Source: Streptomyces sp. RKAG293
GTDB lineage: Bacteria; Actinomycetota; Actinomycetes; Streptomycetales; Streptomycetaceae
Assembly (NCBI RefSeq): GCF_023701745.1
Contig: NZ_JAJOZB010000001.1
Coordinates: forward strand, 992,001 to 1,056,000
Reading direction: 5' to 3'
DNA: 64,000 nucleotides
A program made the translations under genes and the position numbers. The notes beneath the pieces are model-generated. The model searched no databases and was not told where the DNA came from. It saw only the letters and a list, made by a program, of their open reading frames with translations. This document shows positions 15,683-24,967 of the stretch, piece by piece (the stretch's first letter is position 1; every line of letters starts with the position of its first letter).

Positions 15683-17252
15683 CGAAGGTGTCGAGCACCG
15701 AGCCGTTGTCGCGGATCAGCTGCCCGGTGTACGTGGTCGGGGTGAGGGTCAGCTTCAGGACGGCCTTGACGTCGGTGATCCGCTTCTGGCTGTTCGGCTG
15801 TGCGCTCTCGAAGCCGTAGCTGTCGGCGCCGCCGGTGCCCACGATCAGTTCCCGTACCCCCGCCGAGTCGGCGCCGCCCGTCGCGTTCTGCGGGGCGAAG
15901 CGCTCGTAGAGGTGGTCGTGGCCGTTCAGGATCAGGTCGGCGCCGTGGGCGCGCAGGATCTGCCAGACCGGCTTGCTGACCATGTCGGCCTGCGGCCCGG
16001 AGCTGTACAGCGGCCGGTGCCAGTACGCGGCGACGCAGCCGTTGGTGTTCTTGGTGAGGTCCGCCTCCAGCCACTTGCCCTGCGCGGAGGTCGCGGACAT
16101 GGAGATCTCGGTGTCGAGCGCGACGAAGTGCCAGCCGCCCCGGTCCCAGCTGTAGTAGGTCTTGCCGTCGGGGGTGGCACGGCTGCCGAAGTACCCCTTG
16201 TAGCCGGCCGCCGGGGTGCTGTCGTCGTACTCGTGGTTGCCGGTCGACGGATGGGTCTTGTTGAGGAACCGGCCCCAGGTCGTCCCGTAGTACTTCTTGA
16301 AGTCGCTGAGGCTGCCGGTGTCGTACTGGTTGTCGCCGAGGGTGAGTACCTCGTCGGGGTTGATGGCCTCGACGCGCTTGGCGGTGTTCTCCGCCCCGCA
16401 GTTGTTGCCCGCGGCGCAGCCGGGATCGGCGATGTCACCGGCGGCGACGACCGTGAACGACGTGGTGCTCTGACCGGGCGTGCCGGTCACCGGAGCGCTC
16501 GCGGCGGAGACGTTGCCCGCCGCGTCCACGGCTTTGACGGTGTAGGTGTAGGCCGTCCCCTGGGTGCGGCCGGTGTCGGTGTACGTGGTGCCGGTCGCGG
16601 TCGCGACGACCGCGCCGTCCCGTGCCACCTGGTAGCCGGTGACACCGACGTCGTCGGTGGACGCGTCCCAGGCGAGGGAGACGGAGGTGGCGGTCGTGCC
16701 GGTGACGCGCGGGTTCCCGGGCGCGGTGGGCGCGGTGGTGTCCGGGCCGCCGGCCGGGCCGTACACCTCGAACTCCTTGAGGGAGTAACCGTATGCGGTG
16801 CCGCGGGCGGTGCCGTACACGCGGATGTAGCGGCCGGCGGTGGCGGCCGGCAGGGTCACCTCGTCGATGCCGCCGTCACCGGTGGTCGTCGAGTACGCCT
16901 TGGTCCAGGCGGAGCCGTCGGGCGAGACCTCGACGCGGTAGGCCTTGCCGTAGGCGGCCTCCCAGTCGAGGTGCACGCGGGTGAGGGTGTGGGAGGCGCC
17001 GAGGTCGACGCGGATCCACTGCGGGTCGAGGCCCTCCTCGCTGGCCCAGCGGGTGGCGGTGTCGCCGTCCACCGCCTTGGCCGCGTTGAGGGACGAACTC
17101 TCGTCGGACGACGAGAGGGCCGGCCTGCCGCGGGACAGCAGCACGTCGCCGGCCGCGAATCCGGACGACGACGCCGACAGGGTGATGAGCAGGGCGAGGG
17201 CCGCCACCAGGCCGTACAGACGGCGATGGCGGGCGGGCAGGAGCAGGGACAC
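15663..17252 (-). CDS. Secreted metallophosphatase with F5/8-type and fibronectin III domains
   Basis: A 529-aa exported protein. A signal peptide (about 1-33, LLVAALALLITLSA type) is followed by an F5/8 type C or CBM32-like domain (about 40-165, VDGDTATRWASEEG ... YIRVYGTARG), a fibronectin type III domain (about 170-260), and a calcineurin-like phosphoesterase domain with metal motifs AAGDIADPG, LGDNQYD, TGNHEYD and NGHDHLYER. The GTG at 17252 is preferred because GGAGG lies five bases before it; an upstream ATG at 17297 would spoil the signal peptide. It is probably attached to polysaccharide while hydrolysing phosphoesters. Confidence 0.92.
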   Translation of the reverse strand: MSLLLPARHRRLYGLVAALALLITLSASSSGFAAGDVLLSRGRPALSSSDESSSLNAAKAVDGDTATRWASEEGLDPQWIRVDLGASHTLTRVHLDWEAAYGKAYRVEVSPDGSAWTKAYSTTTGDGGIDEVTLPAATAGRYIRVYGTARGTAYGYSLKEFEVYGPAGGPDTTAPTAPGNPRVTGTTATSVSLAWDASTDDVGVTGYQVARDGAVVATATGTTYTDTGRTQGTAYTYTVKAVDAAGNVSAASAPVTGTPGQSTTSFTVVAAGDIADPGCAAGNNCGAENTAKRVEAINPDEVLTLGDNQYDTGSLSDFKKYYGTTWGRFLNKTHPSTGNHEYDDSTPAAGYKGYFGSRATPDGKTYYSWDRGGWHFVALDTEISMSATSAQGKWLEADLTKNTNGCVAAYWHRPLYSSGPQADMVSKPVWQILRAHGADLILNGHDHLYERFAPQNATGGADSAGVRELIVGTGGADSYGFESAQPNSQKRITDVKAVLKLTLTPTTYTGQLIRDNGSVLDTFGPVTCH

Positions 17253-17556
17253 GACTGCCTCCGGGCGTGGGAGATCGATCGCGGAGCCCGGCTGCACCGG
17301 GACATCGCGAGGCCCACGGCCGGGGCAGATCTCTCACTGAGCGCGTCACATCCGGGGATGCCGCGCCAAGCCGCGTGCAGCGAGCGTGGCAAAGGTCCAG
17401 GTGGCCGTCAATAGAAGTTAGTAAAGTTTCCTAACTTGTAATTCCGAGCAACTCTCCGTTCACTCCCCTCACATCGACTCCGCGGGCGGATCGACCTTCA
17501 CAAGCCCTGACGGCGCCTGAGAAACTGGGCGCCGACACCTGAGGAGAGTCCGATCC
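17253..17556. other. Divergent region between metallophosphatase and cas3-like gene
   Basis: A 304-base divergent promoter region. Its notable element is the AT-rich inverted repeat at 17415-17437. Nothing gene-like was found. Confidence 0.4.
17415..17437. promoter_or_regulatory. Inverted repeat AAGTTAG-N9-CTAACTT
   Basis: The 7-bp arms are perfect and the spacer TAAAGTTTC is also AT-rich, in sharp contrast to the surroundings. The site is about 160 bases upstream of the secreted metallophosphatase start and 120 upstream of the helicase start. It is probably an operator or promoter core for one of them. Confidence 0.5.
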
Positions 17557-20493
17557 ATGCTGGAACTCGAACTGGAACCGGGCGACTTCACCGCCTTCTG
17601 CCGCGAGATTCACGGGTACGAGCCCTTTCCGTGGCAGACGGCTCTGGTGGACCGGGTGGTGAAGGACGGCTGGCCGCGGGCCGTCACGGTGCCGACCGGG
17701 CTCGGCAAGACCTGTGTCCTCGATGTCGCGGTGTTCACCGCCGCCTTGGAACGCGGCCGGACCGGAGCCGAGGTGCGCCCTTCGCGGGCACCGCTGCGGA
17801 TCTTCTACGTCGTGGACCGGCGGTTGGTCTCCGACGAGGCGTACGACCACGCGGTGCGGCTCGCCCGGACGCTGCGGTCCGCGCTGTCGGATCCGTACGC
17901 CGACCGGCCGACAACCCCGATCGCACCGACACCACCGACGGTTCCGGTGGGCACGGTCACCGGTCGCGTCGCGCGGGCGCTGTGGCGCGAGGGCGACACC
18001 GATGTGCTGGAGGCGACCCGGATGCGGGGCGGGGTGACCTGGTCGCCGAACTGGCTGGAGCGCCCCGACCGGCTCGCCGTCGCCGTCGGTACGGTCGACC
18101 AGGTGGGCAGCCGCCTGCTCTTCCGCGGCTCCGGCACCGGCACCCGGCGCCGGTCGATCGACGCCGCCCTCACCGGCACCGACTCACTGATCGTCATCGA
18201 CGAGGCGCACGGGGCCGAGGAGTTCGCGGCCGGCGTCCGCGCCGCCTTCGCGCTGGACGGGACGCCCGAGGCCCTGCGCCCCGTCCTGGTGACCATGTCG
18301 GCGGTCACCGGGCGCGGGAGCGCCGACGCGCACGGCATCACCGGTGACGACGAGCACCATCCGGTGGCGGGCCCGCGGCTGCGGTCGGCCAAGCGGCTGT
18401 ACCCCGTCGGGGTCGGCACGGACGCGGCGGGCCCGGATCAGTCGATGGCGGCTTCACTCGCCGCGTGGGCGCGGCAGTTGGCCGCCGACGGCGAGGTCGT
18501 CGGAGTCGTCTGCAACACGCTCGGGCGGGCCCGCGCCGTCCTGGAGCTGCTGCCCGGCGAGAAGGTGCTGCTGACCGGGCGGAGCCGCGCCCTGGACCGG
18601 GAGTACCTGCGGGGCCGCTGGTACGACCGGACGAAGGCCGGCGACGAGCCCCGCCACGGCGGCCCGTTCCATGTAGTGACCACACAGACCGTCGAGGTCG
18701 GCACCGACCTCGACTTCGACGCGCTGGTCACCGAAGCGGCCCCGCTCCCGGCCCTGGTCCAGCGGCTGGGCCGGCTCAACCGCGCCGGGCGGCGCACCGA
18801 CGCCCGCGCGGTCGTGCTCCGCGGTACGGCGGACGTGCCCCTGGCCCAGAGCGACGCGAGCGACGCCACCTGGCGTCTGAGCGACGCGAGCGACGCCACC
18901 TGGCGTCTGCTGGCCGGGCTCTGCCCGCCGGTCGTGACCGGCCCCGGCGAGACCCCCGAGCTGACCGGCCCCGGGCTGGCCGTCTCCCCCGCCGCGCTGC
19001 GCCGGCTGACGGCCGGCCTCGACGCCACGGCGTGGCAGGCGATGCGCGGATCCCCGCCGGCCAGAACCCCCGTGCAAGCGGCGGCGCTTGACGCCTGGGT
19101 GCGTACGGAACCGGCACCCGACGTGGACGAGCCGGTGGCCCCATATCTGCACGGCATCCGCGCGGACGCCCGTCCCGTCGTCAGCGTCGCGTGGCGGACC
19201 CGCGAGGCGGGCCGGACCGCTGAGGAGTGGCGCGACTCGGTGAACCTGTTCCCGCCCGCCGCCGAGGAGAGCATCGAACTGCCGCTGCACGCCGTACGGC
19301 GATGGCTGACCGGTACCCCGAACGCCGCCGCGATCTCCGACGACGACGCTTTTCCCGGGCCGGGCGAGGGGCCCTCGGACGGACCGCCGGACGGCGGGTC
19401 CGGGGTGGAGGTCCTCCGGTACCGGTTCGACGCGGCCACCGCGATCGTCACGCCCGACGCCATCGAAGCCGACGATCTCATCGTCCTGCCGACGGGTTTC
19501 GGAGGGTGCGACGCGTACGGCTGGAACCCCGATGCCACGGATCCGGTCATCGACATCGCGGACCTGGTGGGCGGCGGGGACGAGCGGGCCGCCGTCCGGA
19601 TCGGCCCGGCCCTGGCCACCGCCGTGCGCGTCTGCGACCCCGCGCTCGCCTCCCGGGTGGACCGGCTGATCGCCGACATCGCCGCAGACACCGCGCCCTT
19701 CACCGCCGAGCAGGAGGCCCGCTACCGCGACCGTTTCGCCGAACTGGCCGGCAGCGCGGCCGACGACGTCCCGCACCTCAGGGTGTTCAGCGCCCTGGCC
19801 CGCGGAGGACGTCTCCTCACCGTCAACGGCCTCCGGTTGTTCGTCGCCGGCCAGGCCGTCCTCAACGGGCCCTCCACGGCCGGTCTGCCGCAGACCCTCG
19901 CCGAACACCAGGCCGAAGTGTCCACGGCCGCCGGGCTCTACGCCCGCAATCTTCACCTGGACGGCCGTACGATCGCCGCCGTCGCCCTCGCGGCCGCCCT
20001 GCACGACGAGGGCAAGCGGGACCCGCGCTTCCAGACGATGCTGCACGGCGGGGACGAGGACGCCGCCCTCGCCGCACCGGAGCCGCTCGCCAAGTCCGGT
20101 ACGGACCCGGCCGACCGGGCCGGGTCCGGGAAGGCCCGGCGGGCCTCCGGCTATCCGCAGGGAATGCGGCACGAAGCGCTCTCGGCCCGCATCGCCGCAC
20201 TGCACACGGCCGGCCGCGACGACCTCGACACCGACCTGGTCATCCATCTGGTCGCGTCCCACCACGGGTTCGCCCGGCCGCTGCTGCCGCCGGTCGCCGA
20301 CCCGGACCCCCGGCTGCTCCGGCTGACCATCGCCGGTCAGGAGGTCGCCCTGGGCACCGCCGAGACCGTGGACCGGGCCGGGCCCGCCCGGTTCGAGGCC
20401 CTCAACCGCAGATACGGGCGCTGGGGGCTGGCCCGGCTGGAGGCGCTGGTCCGGCTCGCCGACGTCTACTGCTCCATCCAGCGGGAGATCTGA
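17557..20493 (+). CDS. cas3: Orphan CRISPR-associated helicase/nuclease Cas3, type I-G (I-U)-like
   Basis: A 978-aa protein laid out as in type I-G Cas3, helicase first and HD nuclease last. Helicase motifs are PTGLGKT (Walker A, about 47-53), IDEAHGAEE (motif II) and QRLGRLNRAGR (motif VI). The C-terminal HD domain has HQAEVSTAAGLYAR, ALHDEGKRDPRFQTML, a His in MRHEALSARIA and SHHGFARP. In CRISPR immunity it unwinds and degrades DNA marked by Cascade. No cas5, cas7, cas8, adaptation gene or repeat array is in the window, so it is orphan here. A 30-bp exact tandem duplication at 18850-18909 adds ten residues between the helicase and the rest. GAGGAGAG precedes the ATG. Confidence 0.82.
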   Translation: MLELELEPGDFTAFCREIHGYEPFPWQTALVDRVVKDGWPRAVTVPTGLGKTCVLDVAVFTAALERGRTGAEVRPSRAPLRIFYVVDRRLVSDEAYDHAVRLARTLRSALSDPYADRPTTPIAPTPPTVPVGTVTGRVARALWREGDTDVLEATRMRGGVTWSPNWLERPDRLAVAVGTVDQVGSRLLFRGSGTGTRRRSIDAALTGTDSLIVIDEAHGAEEFAAGVRAAFALDGTPEALRPVLVTMSAVTGRGSADAHGITGDDEHHPVAGPRLRSAKRLYPVGVGTDAAGPDQSMAASLAAWARQLAADGEVVGVVCNTLGRARAVLELLPGEKVLLTGRSRALDREYLRGRWYDRTKAGDEPRHGGPFHVVTTQTVEVGTDLDFDALVTEAAPLPALVQRLGRLNRAGRRTDARAVVLRGTADVPLAQSDASDATWRLSDASDATWRLLAGLCPPVVTGPGETPELTGPGLAVSPAALRRLTAGLDATAWQAMRGSPPARTPVQAAALDAWVRTEPAPDVDEPVAPYLHGIRADARPVVSVAWRTREAGRTAEEWRDSVNLFPPAAEESIELPLHAVRRWLTGTPNAAAISDDDAFPGPGEGPSDGPPDGGSGVEVLRYRFDAATAIVTPDAIEADDLIVLPTGFGGCDAYGWNPDATDPVIDIADLVGGGDERAAVRIGPALATAVRVCDPALASRVDRLIADIAADTAPFTAEQEARYRDRFAELAGSAADDVPHLRVFSALARGGRLLTVNGLRLFVAGQAVLNGPSTAGLPQTLAEHQAEVSTAAGLYARNLHLDGRTIAAVALAAALHDEGKRDPRFQTMLHGGDEDAALAAPEPLAKSGTDPADRAGSGKARRASGYPQGMRHEALSARIAALHTAGRDDLDTDLVIHLVASHHGFARPLLPPVADPDPRLLRLTIAGQEVALGTAETVDRAGPARFEALNRRYGRWGLARLEALVRLADVYCSIQREI
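18850..18909 (+). repeat. 30-bp exact tandem duplication inside the cas3-like gene
   Basis: The unit at 18850-18879 is repeated without change at 18880-18909. It is in frame and doubles the decapeptide SDASDATWRL just after the last helicase motif. The perfect identity points to a recent event. Confidence 0.95.
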
Positions 20494-20499
20494 CGGACC

Positions 20500-20916
20500 C
20501 TAGAACAGCTTCTGGCCGGTGGGCCGCCACCGTTCTCCGAACGGTTCGGCCAGCCCGTCCTGGGCCAGCACCTTGAGGTGCTTGAGGACGGTCCGCGACT
20601 GGTAGCCGACTGCGGTGCACAGCTCCTCGACCGTGATACCGCCGTCCCCGGCGGACCGCACCTCCTCCCAGGTACGCGCCGCATGATGACCGAGGCCGCC
20701 GTCCGCCACCGGTTCCGAGGCTCTGGGTGCGTCCGGCTTCGCAGCCTTCGCAGGCTGCGCGGACGTCTCTGGTGTGCGCGTTGCGCCCTGCTCCTCTTCG
20801 GGGACCACCCGTCCGGCGGCCGGGGTCCGGGGCGCGGCCGGCGGCCGCGCGGGTCCGGCCGGACGGGGGTTGCGGTTGACCGTCCGGTGCCTACGGCCTT
20901 TTTGGTGCTTGCTCAT
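20500..20916 (-). CDS. Winged-helix protein with long disordered basic N-terminus
   Basis: A 138-aa protein. Residues 1 to about 75 are rich in Pro, Ala, Arg and Lys and look disordered. Residues about 80-138 look like a small winged helix (TWEEVRSAGDGGITVEELCTAVGYQSRTVLKHLKVLAQDGLAE). It could bind DNA or be a MarR/ArsR-like regulator without a ligand domain. It ends six bases from the end of the convergent cas3-like gene. No stronger functional hint. Confidence 0.6.
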   Translation of the reverse strand: MSKHQKGRRHRTVNRNPRPAGPARPPAAPRTPAAGRVVPEEEQGATRTPETSAQPAKAAKPDAPRASEPVADGGLGHHAARTWEEVRSAGDGGITVEELCTAVGYQSRTVLKHLKVLAQDGLAEPFGERWRPTGQKLF

Positions 20917-21130
20917 CGTGTCGTCCTGTTCTGAGGGATACCACTGGCGTGGAAATGTGGTGTGTGCCTCTCACCTCAGGAAACGATCACAACGACAGCA
21001 GGTCACCCCCGGCATCACCCGTTACCAGGCCCCTGCGCACCACGCCATGACGACACTCGGTAACAGCTCGGCTACTTTGCCACGGGTGCCTGACGGGTCG
21101 TCTGCCGGCCGTCCGCGACCCGTTCCCGTG

Positions 21131-22030
21131 TCAGGCGGGGGCGTGGCCGTGGGCGGCGGCCCATTGGTGGGTGAGGTCGGCGAACGCGCGGGCTGCGGCG
21201 GTCTCGTAGGCGGTCTCACGGCGCAGCAGGCTGACCGTTCGGGCGGGCAGTGGCGGTGCCAGGGCGACGGGGTGCAGATGGGGGTGGTCGCGGGTGATGG
21301 CGTCGGGCAGCACGGTGGCCAGCGGTGTGTGCTGGACGATCTCGGTGAGCGCGTTGACGGAGTCCGCCTCCATGGCGATGTGCGGCTGTACCTGGTGCGC
21401 GGCGAGATGCGCGTCGATATGGCCGCGGGTCACGAAGCCGCTGGTGAGCAGTGCGAGAGGGTGCCCGTGCAGGGCCCGCACCGGCAACGGCCGCTTCCGG
21501 GCCGCATAGGGGTGGCCGGTGCCGACGACGAGGCTCAGGGTCTCGGTGAAGAGCGCGGTGCCCGCGATGCCCGGCAGGTGCGGGCCGCTGAAGCCGATGC
21601 CCAGGTCCAGCTCGTCGGCCAGCAGCCGGGCCTCGATGCGGTCCTGTGCGTCCTCCCGGACGTCCAGGGTGATGCCGGGGTGGCGGGTGTAGAAGTCCCC
21701 GGTCAGCGGGCCGGCGAGGTAGGCGGTGAAGGTCGGGGTCATTGCCAGCCGCAGGGTTCCGGACGAGAGGTCCTGGACGTCCAGGACAGCGCGTTCCGCG
21801 GCGGCCAGGTCGCGCAGGGCGCGGCGGGCGTAGTGGACGTAGGTCCGGCCGGCGTCGGTCAGCCGGACGGTGCGCCCGGTCCGGTCCAGCAGCTGCACCT
21901 TCAAGGAGCGTTCCAGCTGCTTGATCTGCTGGGAGAGCGTCGGCTGGGAGATGTGCAGGGCCTCGGCCGCGCGGGTGAAGTTCGCGTGTTCCGCGACGGC
22001 GAGCAGATAGCGCAGGTGCCGTAGTTCCAA
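21131..22030 (-). CDS. cynR: LysR-type regulator of the cyanate operon (CynR-like)
   Basis: A 299-aa LysR protein. Its start matches CynR closely: [22 protein letters not shown]... with helix-turn-helix [19 protein letters not shown]. The rest is a periplasmic-binding-like effector domain ([30 protein letters not shown]). The TTG at 22030 is chosen because it gives the canonical N-terminus and follows GGGGG; an upstream TTG at 22060 would extend it by ten residues. It is divergent from carbonic anhydrase and cyanase genes, whose products it should activate when cyanate is present. The predicted binding site is at 22051-22070. Confidence 0.88.
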   Translation of the reverse strand: MELRHLRYLLAVAEHANFTRAAEALHISQPTLSQQIKQLERSLKVQLLDRTGRTVRLTDAGRTYVHYARRALRDLAAAERAVLDVQDLSSGTLRLAMTPTFTAYLAGPLTGDFYTRHPGITLDVREDAQDRIEARLLADELDLGIGFSGPHLPGIAGTALFTETLSLVVGTGHPYAARKRPLPVRALHGHPLALLTSGFVTRGHIDAHLAAHQVQPHIAMEADSVNALTEIVQHTPLATVLPDAITRDHPHLHPVALAPPLPARTVSLLRRETAYETAAARAFADLTHQWAAAHGHAPA

Positions 22031-22050
22031 GGCCGCGCCCCCAGCTATAG

Positions 22051-22070
22051 ATGACAGCAATCGATGTCAT
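22051..22070. promoter_or_regulatory. Candidate CynR binding site ATGACA-N8-TGTCAT
   Basis: Perfect 6-bp inverted arms with an 8-bp centre, containing the T-N11-A spacing used by LysR-type regulators. It lies in the divergent region between cynR and the carbonic anhydrase gene, about 20 bases before the cynR start, as expected for an autoregulated divergent pair. Confidence 0.55.
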
Positions 22071-22158
22071 GACTTCCACGTCTTGGACACTATAGGCACA
22101 GGTCACGCAGGGTGGAGCACGTCGGCCTCCGCCGACACCCTCACTGAAGGGAGTGACC

Positions 22159-22794
22159 ATGCGCGACATCGCCGAGGGAGTCCAGCGCTTCCAGCGGGAC
22201 GTCTTCCCCGCCCGGGCGGCGCTCTTCGAGCACCTCGCCGCCACCCACCGGCCGACCGCCCTGTTCATCGGGTGTTCCGACGCCAGGGTGGTCCCCGAGC
22301 TGATCACCCAGCGCGAGCCGGGCGAGCTGTTCGTCATCAGGACCGCCGGCAACCTCGTCCCCGCCCACGCCGCCGGCGCGGACGGTGTGGCGGCCAGCAT
22401 CGAGTACGCCATCGGTGTCCTGGGCGTCAGCGACATCATCGTCTGTGGTCATTCCGCCTGCGGCGCGATGACCGCGCTCGCCGAGGGCCGGGACCTGACC
22501 GCACTGCCCGCCATCGCCGACTGGCTGCGGCACGCCGACGTCTCCCCGGCCGGCACCGACCTGGCGGGCAACGCCCCGTCCGGCACCGCCCCGGCGGACG
22601 GCGGGGACGCGGTCGCGGCCCTGATCCGCGACAACGTCCTGACGCAGCTCGCGCATCTCGCCACCCATCCCAGCGTCGCCCGCGCACTGGACCGGCACAC
22701 GGTCACCCTGCACGGCTGGGTCTACGACATCGGCACCGGCGCCGTCGAGGAACTCGACTCGGCGAGCGGCCGCTTCACCGCACTCGCCGGCTGA
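22159..22794 (+). CDS. cynT: Beta-class carbonic anhydrase
   Basis: A 211-aa zinc enzyme that interconverts CO2 and bicarbonate. Zinc ligands are Cys39 (IGCSDARV), His98 and Cys101 ([10 protein letters not shown]), with the Asp41-Arg43 dyad in place. In cyanate operons it recycles CO2 to bicarbonate, the co-substrate of cyanase. The ATG at 22159 follows AAGGGAG; an in-frame GTG two codons earlier overlaps that site. The next gene is cyanase, 50 bases downstream. Confidence 0.95.
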   Translation: MRDIAEGVQRFQRDVFPARAALFEHLAATHRPTALFIGCSDARVVPELITQREPGELFVIRTAGNLVPAHAAGADGVAASIEYAIGVLGVSDIIVCGHSACGAMTALAEGRDLTALPAIADWLRHADVSPAGTDLAGNAPSGTAPADGGDAVAALIRDNVLTQLAHLATHPSVARALDRHTVTLHGWVYDIGTGAVEELDSASGRFTALAG

Positions 22795-22844
22795 CGACCA
22801 CGTCGGCCGGCCGTCACACCCCCACCCCCTGGAAGGAACCTCCC

Positions 22845-23315
22845 ATGATGCACGCCCAGTTCGACCCGCAGGCCCGCGAGCGGCTCGCGATCCAGGTCGT
22901 CGACGCCAAGATGCGCAAGGACCTCAGCTGGCAGGAGCTGGCCGATGTCACCGGCCTGTCGGTGGCCTTCGTGACGGCCGCGCTGCTCGGCCAGCATCCG
23001 CTGCCCGCCGACGCCTCCGACGCCGTCACCGGGCTCCTCGGCCTGGACGAGGACGCCGCCCTGCTGCTGCGGACGATCCCCTCGCGCGGTTCCGCCCCGA
23101 ACGGCGTCCCCACCGATCCGACGATCTACCGCTTCCACGAGATGCTGCAGGTCTACGGCACCACGCTGAAGGCGCTGATCCACGAGCAGTTCGGCGACGG
23201 CATCATCAGCGCGATCAACTTCCGGCTCGATGTGCGGAAGGTCGAGGACCCCGACGGCGGCTCCCGGGCCGTCATCACCCTCGACGGCAAGTACCTGCCG
23301 ACGAAGCCCTTCTGA
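22845..23315 (+). CDS. cynS: Cyanate hydratase (cyanase)
   Basis: A 156-aa enzyme that converts cyanate and bicarbonate to ammonia and CO2. The catalytic residues fall at exactly the Escherichia coli positions: Arg96 and Glu99 (YRFHEML) and Ser122 (GIISAINF). The N-terminal helix-turn-helix-like domain ([23 protein letters not shown]) is as in the family, and the protein should form a decamer. GGAAGGAACC precedes two adjacent ATG codons. It is the last gene of the operon. Confidence 0.97.
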   Translation: MMHAQFDPQARERLAIQVVDAKMRKDLSWQELADVTGLSVAFVTAALLGQHPLPADASDAVTGLLGLDEDAALLLRTIPSRGSAPNGVPTDPTIYRFHEMLQVYGTTLKALIHEQFGDGIISAINFRLDVRKVEDPDGGSRAVITLDGKYLPTKPF

Positions 23316-23379
23316 GCCCGCCCCCGCCGGGCGGCCCGGGGCGCCGACGACGACCAGCGCCGCTGAGAACCCGACTCAG

Positions 23380-23400
23380 GTCAGGGTTCGGAACCCTGAC
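23380..23400. terminator. Bidirectional terminator between cynS and the cupin gene
   Basis: GTCAGGGTTC (23380-23389) and GAACCCTGAC (23391-23400) form a perfect 10-bp inverted repeat around one base. It ends four bases before the stop of the convergent cupin gene. Confidence 0.6.
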
Positions 23401-23404
23401 GGCG

Positions 23405-23779
23405 TCAGCCGGACACCCGGGCGGAGTCGCTCTCCTCCACCGCCTTGTAACCGGCGACCGAGGGCCAGCGGACGGTCAGCACGACCGACTCCTCCTCCGC
23501 GTACCAGGAGTGGTCGACGCCCCGGCCCCACACGACGTAGTCACCCTGCTCGGCGAGGAGCACGCTCCGCCCGGGGAGCTCCACCCGGAAGCGGCCCTTG
23601 ATGAGGACCAGCAGAGCGGTACGCTCCTCCGCGGTCACCCAGACCGCCCGCTCGTCACCCGGCGGGTGGACGCCCCACTTGATCTCGACGTCCTCGCTGT
23701 GCCGGGGGTCGGACCCGTCCTTGAAGTGACCGAGCAACCAGCCCCGGTCCAGTGCGGCGTCGACGCCCGCATTGCCCAC
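23405..23779 (-). CDS. Cupin-fold signal-peptidase-like hypothetical protein
   Basis: A 124-aa soluble protein with a small beta-barrel pattern: IKWGVHPPGDERAVWVTAEERTALLVLIKGRFRVELPGRSV, then DYVVWGRGVDHSW and a final VLTVRWPS strand. This resembles cupins of unknown function found widely in actinomycetes. The usual metal-binding histidines are mostly absent; one His lies in the GVHPPG loop and one in GVDHSW. The GTG start at 23779 has no clear ribosome binding site, so the N-terminus is uncertain. Confidence 0.6.
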   Translation of the reverse strand: MGNAGVDAALDRGWLLGHFKDGSDPRHSEDVEIKWGVHPPGDERAVWVTAEERTALLVLIKGRFRVELPGRSVLLAEQGDYVVWGRGVDHSWYAEEESVVLTVRWPSVAGYKAVEESDSARVSG

Positions 23780-23931
23780 TTACACGCTGTCGTTCATGAT
23801 TCCCGACGGTAGCAGCCGGCCGTTTCCGGCGCGGACGGGGCCCTTGCGGGGGTTTACGCCGAACCGGTCGATGTCCCCGGCGTTCGGTCTGACGGAGCGT
23901 AGCGGGGCGACGGCGGGGATAGGGAGTGGTC

Positions 23932-24468
23932 ATGCGCACTCTGACGACACTCGCCCTCACATCCGCTCTCGCCCTCACCGCGGCCCCGGCCGCACTCGCC
24001 GAATCCGCGGCCCCCGGCGCACCCGCCGCACCTGCCGCATCCGCCAAGGTGCGTGCGTGCTCGCCGGGGGACCTCTCCTTCACCGTCCGCATGCTGCCGC
24101 CCATCGCGAGTGCGGTGGCGCTCGTGAGTGTGAAGAACCAGAGCGCGAGCAGATGCACCGTCAACCGCTTCCCGACCGTGACGTTCGGGGGCCTCGACGG
24201 AGAGGCCCGCACCGTCCCGGACTCGGCCGACGGCCCGCGGGTCGTCCAGGCGCGCCAGCACCAGTTCGCGGCGCTCAGGACCGATGACCGCAGTGCCCCG
24301 GCCCGGTACGCCCCGACGCTCACGGTCGCCGCCGACCCCGCGCACAGCGGGCTCACCTTCACGGCGGCCGGGATCGGCGCCCCGACCCCGGGCATCACGG
24401 TCTACGACCCGGTCACCACCCTGTGGCACGACACCCAGGACGAAGCGCTGGCGGCCCTCGGAAACTGA
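23932..24468 (+). CDS. Secreted DUF4232-type protein
   Basis: A 178-aa exported protein with a signal peptide (MRTLTTLALTSALALTAAPA...) and an Ala/Pro-rich spacer up to about 38. A beta-sandwich domain like DUF4232 follows, with paired Cys in VRACSPGDLSF and SRCTVNRFPTVTFGG and the conserved ALRTDD and YDPVTT segments. No enzymatic motif is present. AGGGAG precedes the ATG by six bases. It stands alone between the divergent cupin gene and a small membrane protein gene. Confidence 0.75.
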   Translation: MRTLTTLALTSALALTAAPAALAESAAPGAPAAPAASAKVRACSPGDLSFTVRMLPPIASAVALVSVKNQSASRCTVNRFPTVTFGGLDGEARTVPDSADGPRVVQARQHQFAALRTDDRSAPARYAPTLTVAADPAHSGLTFTAAGIGAPTPGITVYDPVTTLWHDTQDEALAALGN

Positions 24469-24549
24469 TGCGGTCGGCCCGCCGGTGACGATCCGGTTGC
24501 GGTGCCGGGGGGCGCGTTTCCGGTCCCCGGGCGAATCGTTGGCGTGGGT

Positions 24550-24762
24550 ATGCATCACGTGGAGAAGCAGGACAGGACCCCGCTCGTCGTCCGGTGGCTC
24601 AGCACCTACGGACCGGACGGCACGGTGGACGGGGGTTCATGGGGCGGCCGGGTCGATGAACCCCTGCCGCGGGTGGATCCGGCCCGGCGGGCGCGCGGGG
24701 TGATGGTCGGCTTCGCGGTCGTCACGATCGCGGCGGCGGTCGCGTCGGTGCTCATCGGCTGA
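24550..24762 (+). CDS. Small single-pass membrane protein, 70 aa
   Basis: No family recognised. The N-terminal part is polar (MHHVEKQDRTPLVVRWLSTY) and residues about 50-69 form one TM helix (VMVGFAVVTIAAAVASVLIG) ending at the C-terminus, a tail-anchored layout. The ATG at 24550 has only a weak ribosome binding site; the frame is also open upstream to 24502. Confidence 0.5.
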   Translation: MHHVEKQDRTPLVVRWLSTYGPDGTVDGGSWGGRVDEPLPRVDPARRARGVMVGFAVVTIAAAVASVLIG

Positions 24763-24967
24763 GCACGACGTGACCGTCCGCGGGAAGGAAGGAACGCCCG
24801 GTTGTTCCCGCGGTGGTTTTACCTTCCAGCACACAGCGCACTATTCCGGGAAACGCATTGACGGCCTCGCAAATGACTTGAAGAAATCTTAAGGCCACTC
24901 CCCATAAACCCGTGCAATACTCCCGGTGTAGAATCGATCCGATATCCGGTTGGCGGTCGCGGATTAG

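Noticed and set aside
17557-20916. Possible CRISPR array or further cas genes near the Cas3-like gene
   Set aside because: No regularly spaced repeats of 25-40 bases were seen around it, and both neighbours are unrelated or a small winged-helix protein. The 30-bp duplication is tandem and coding, with no spacer.
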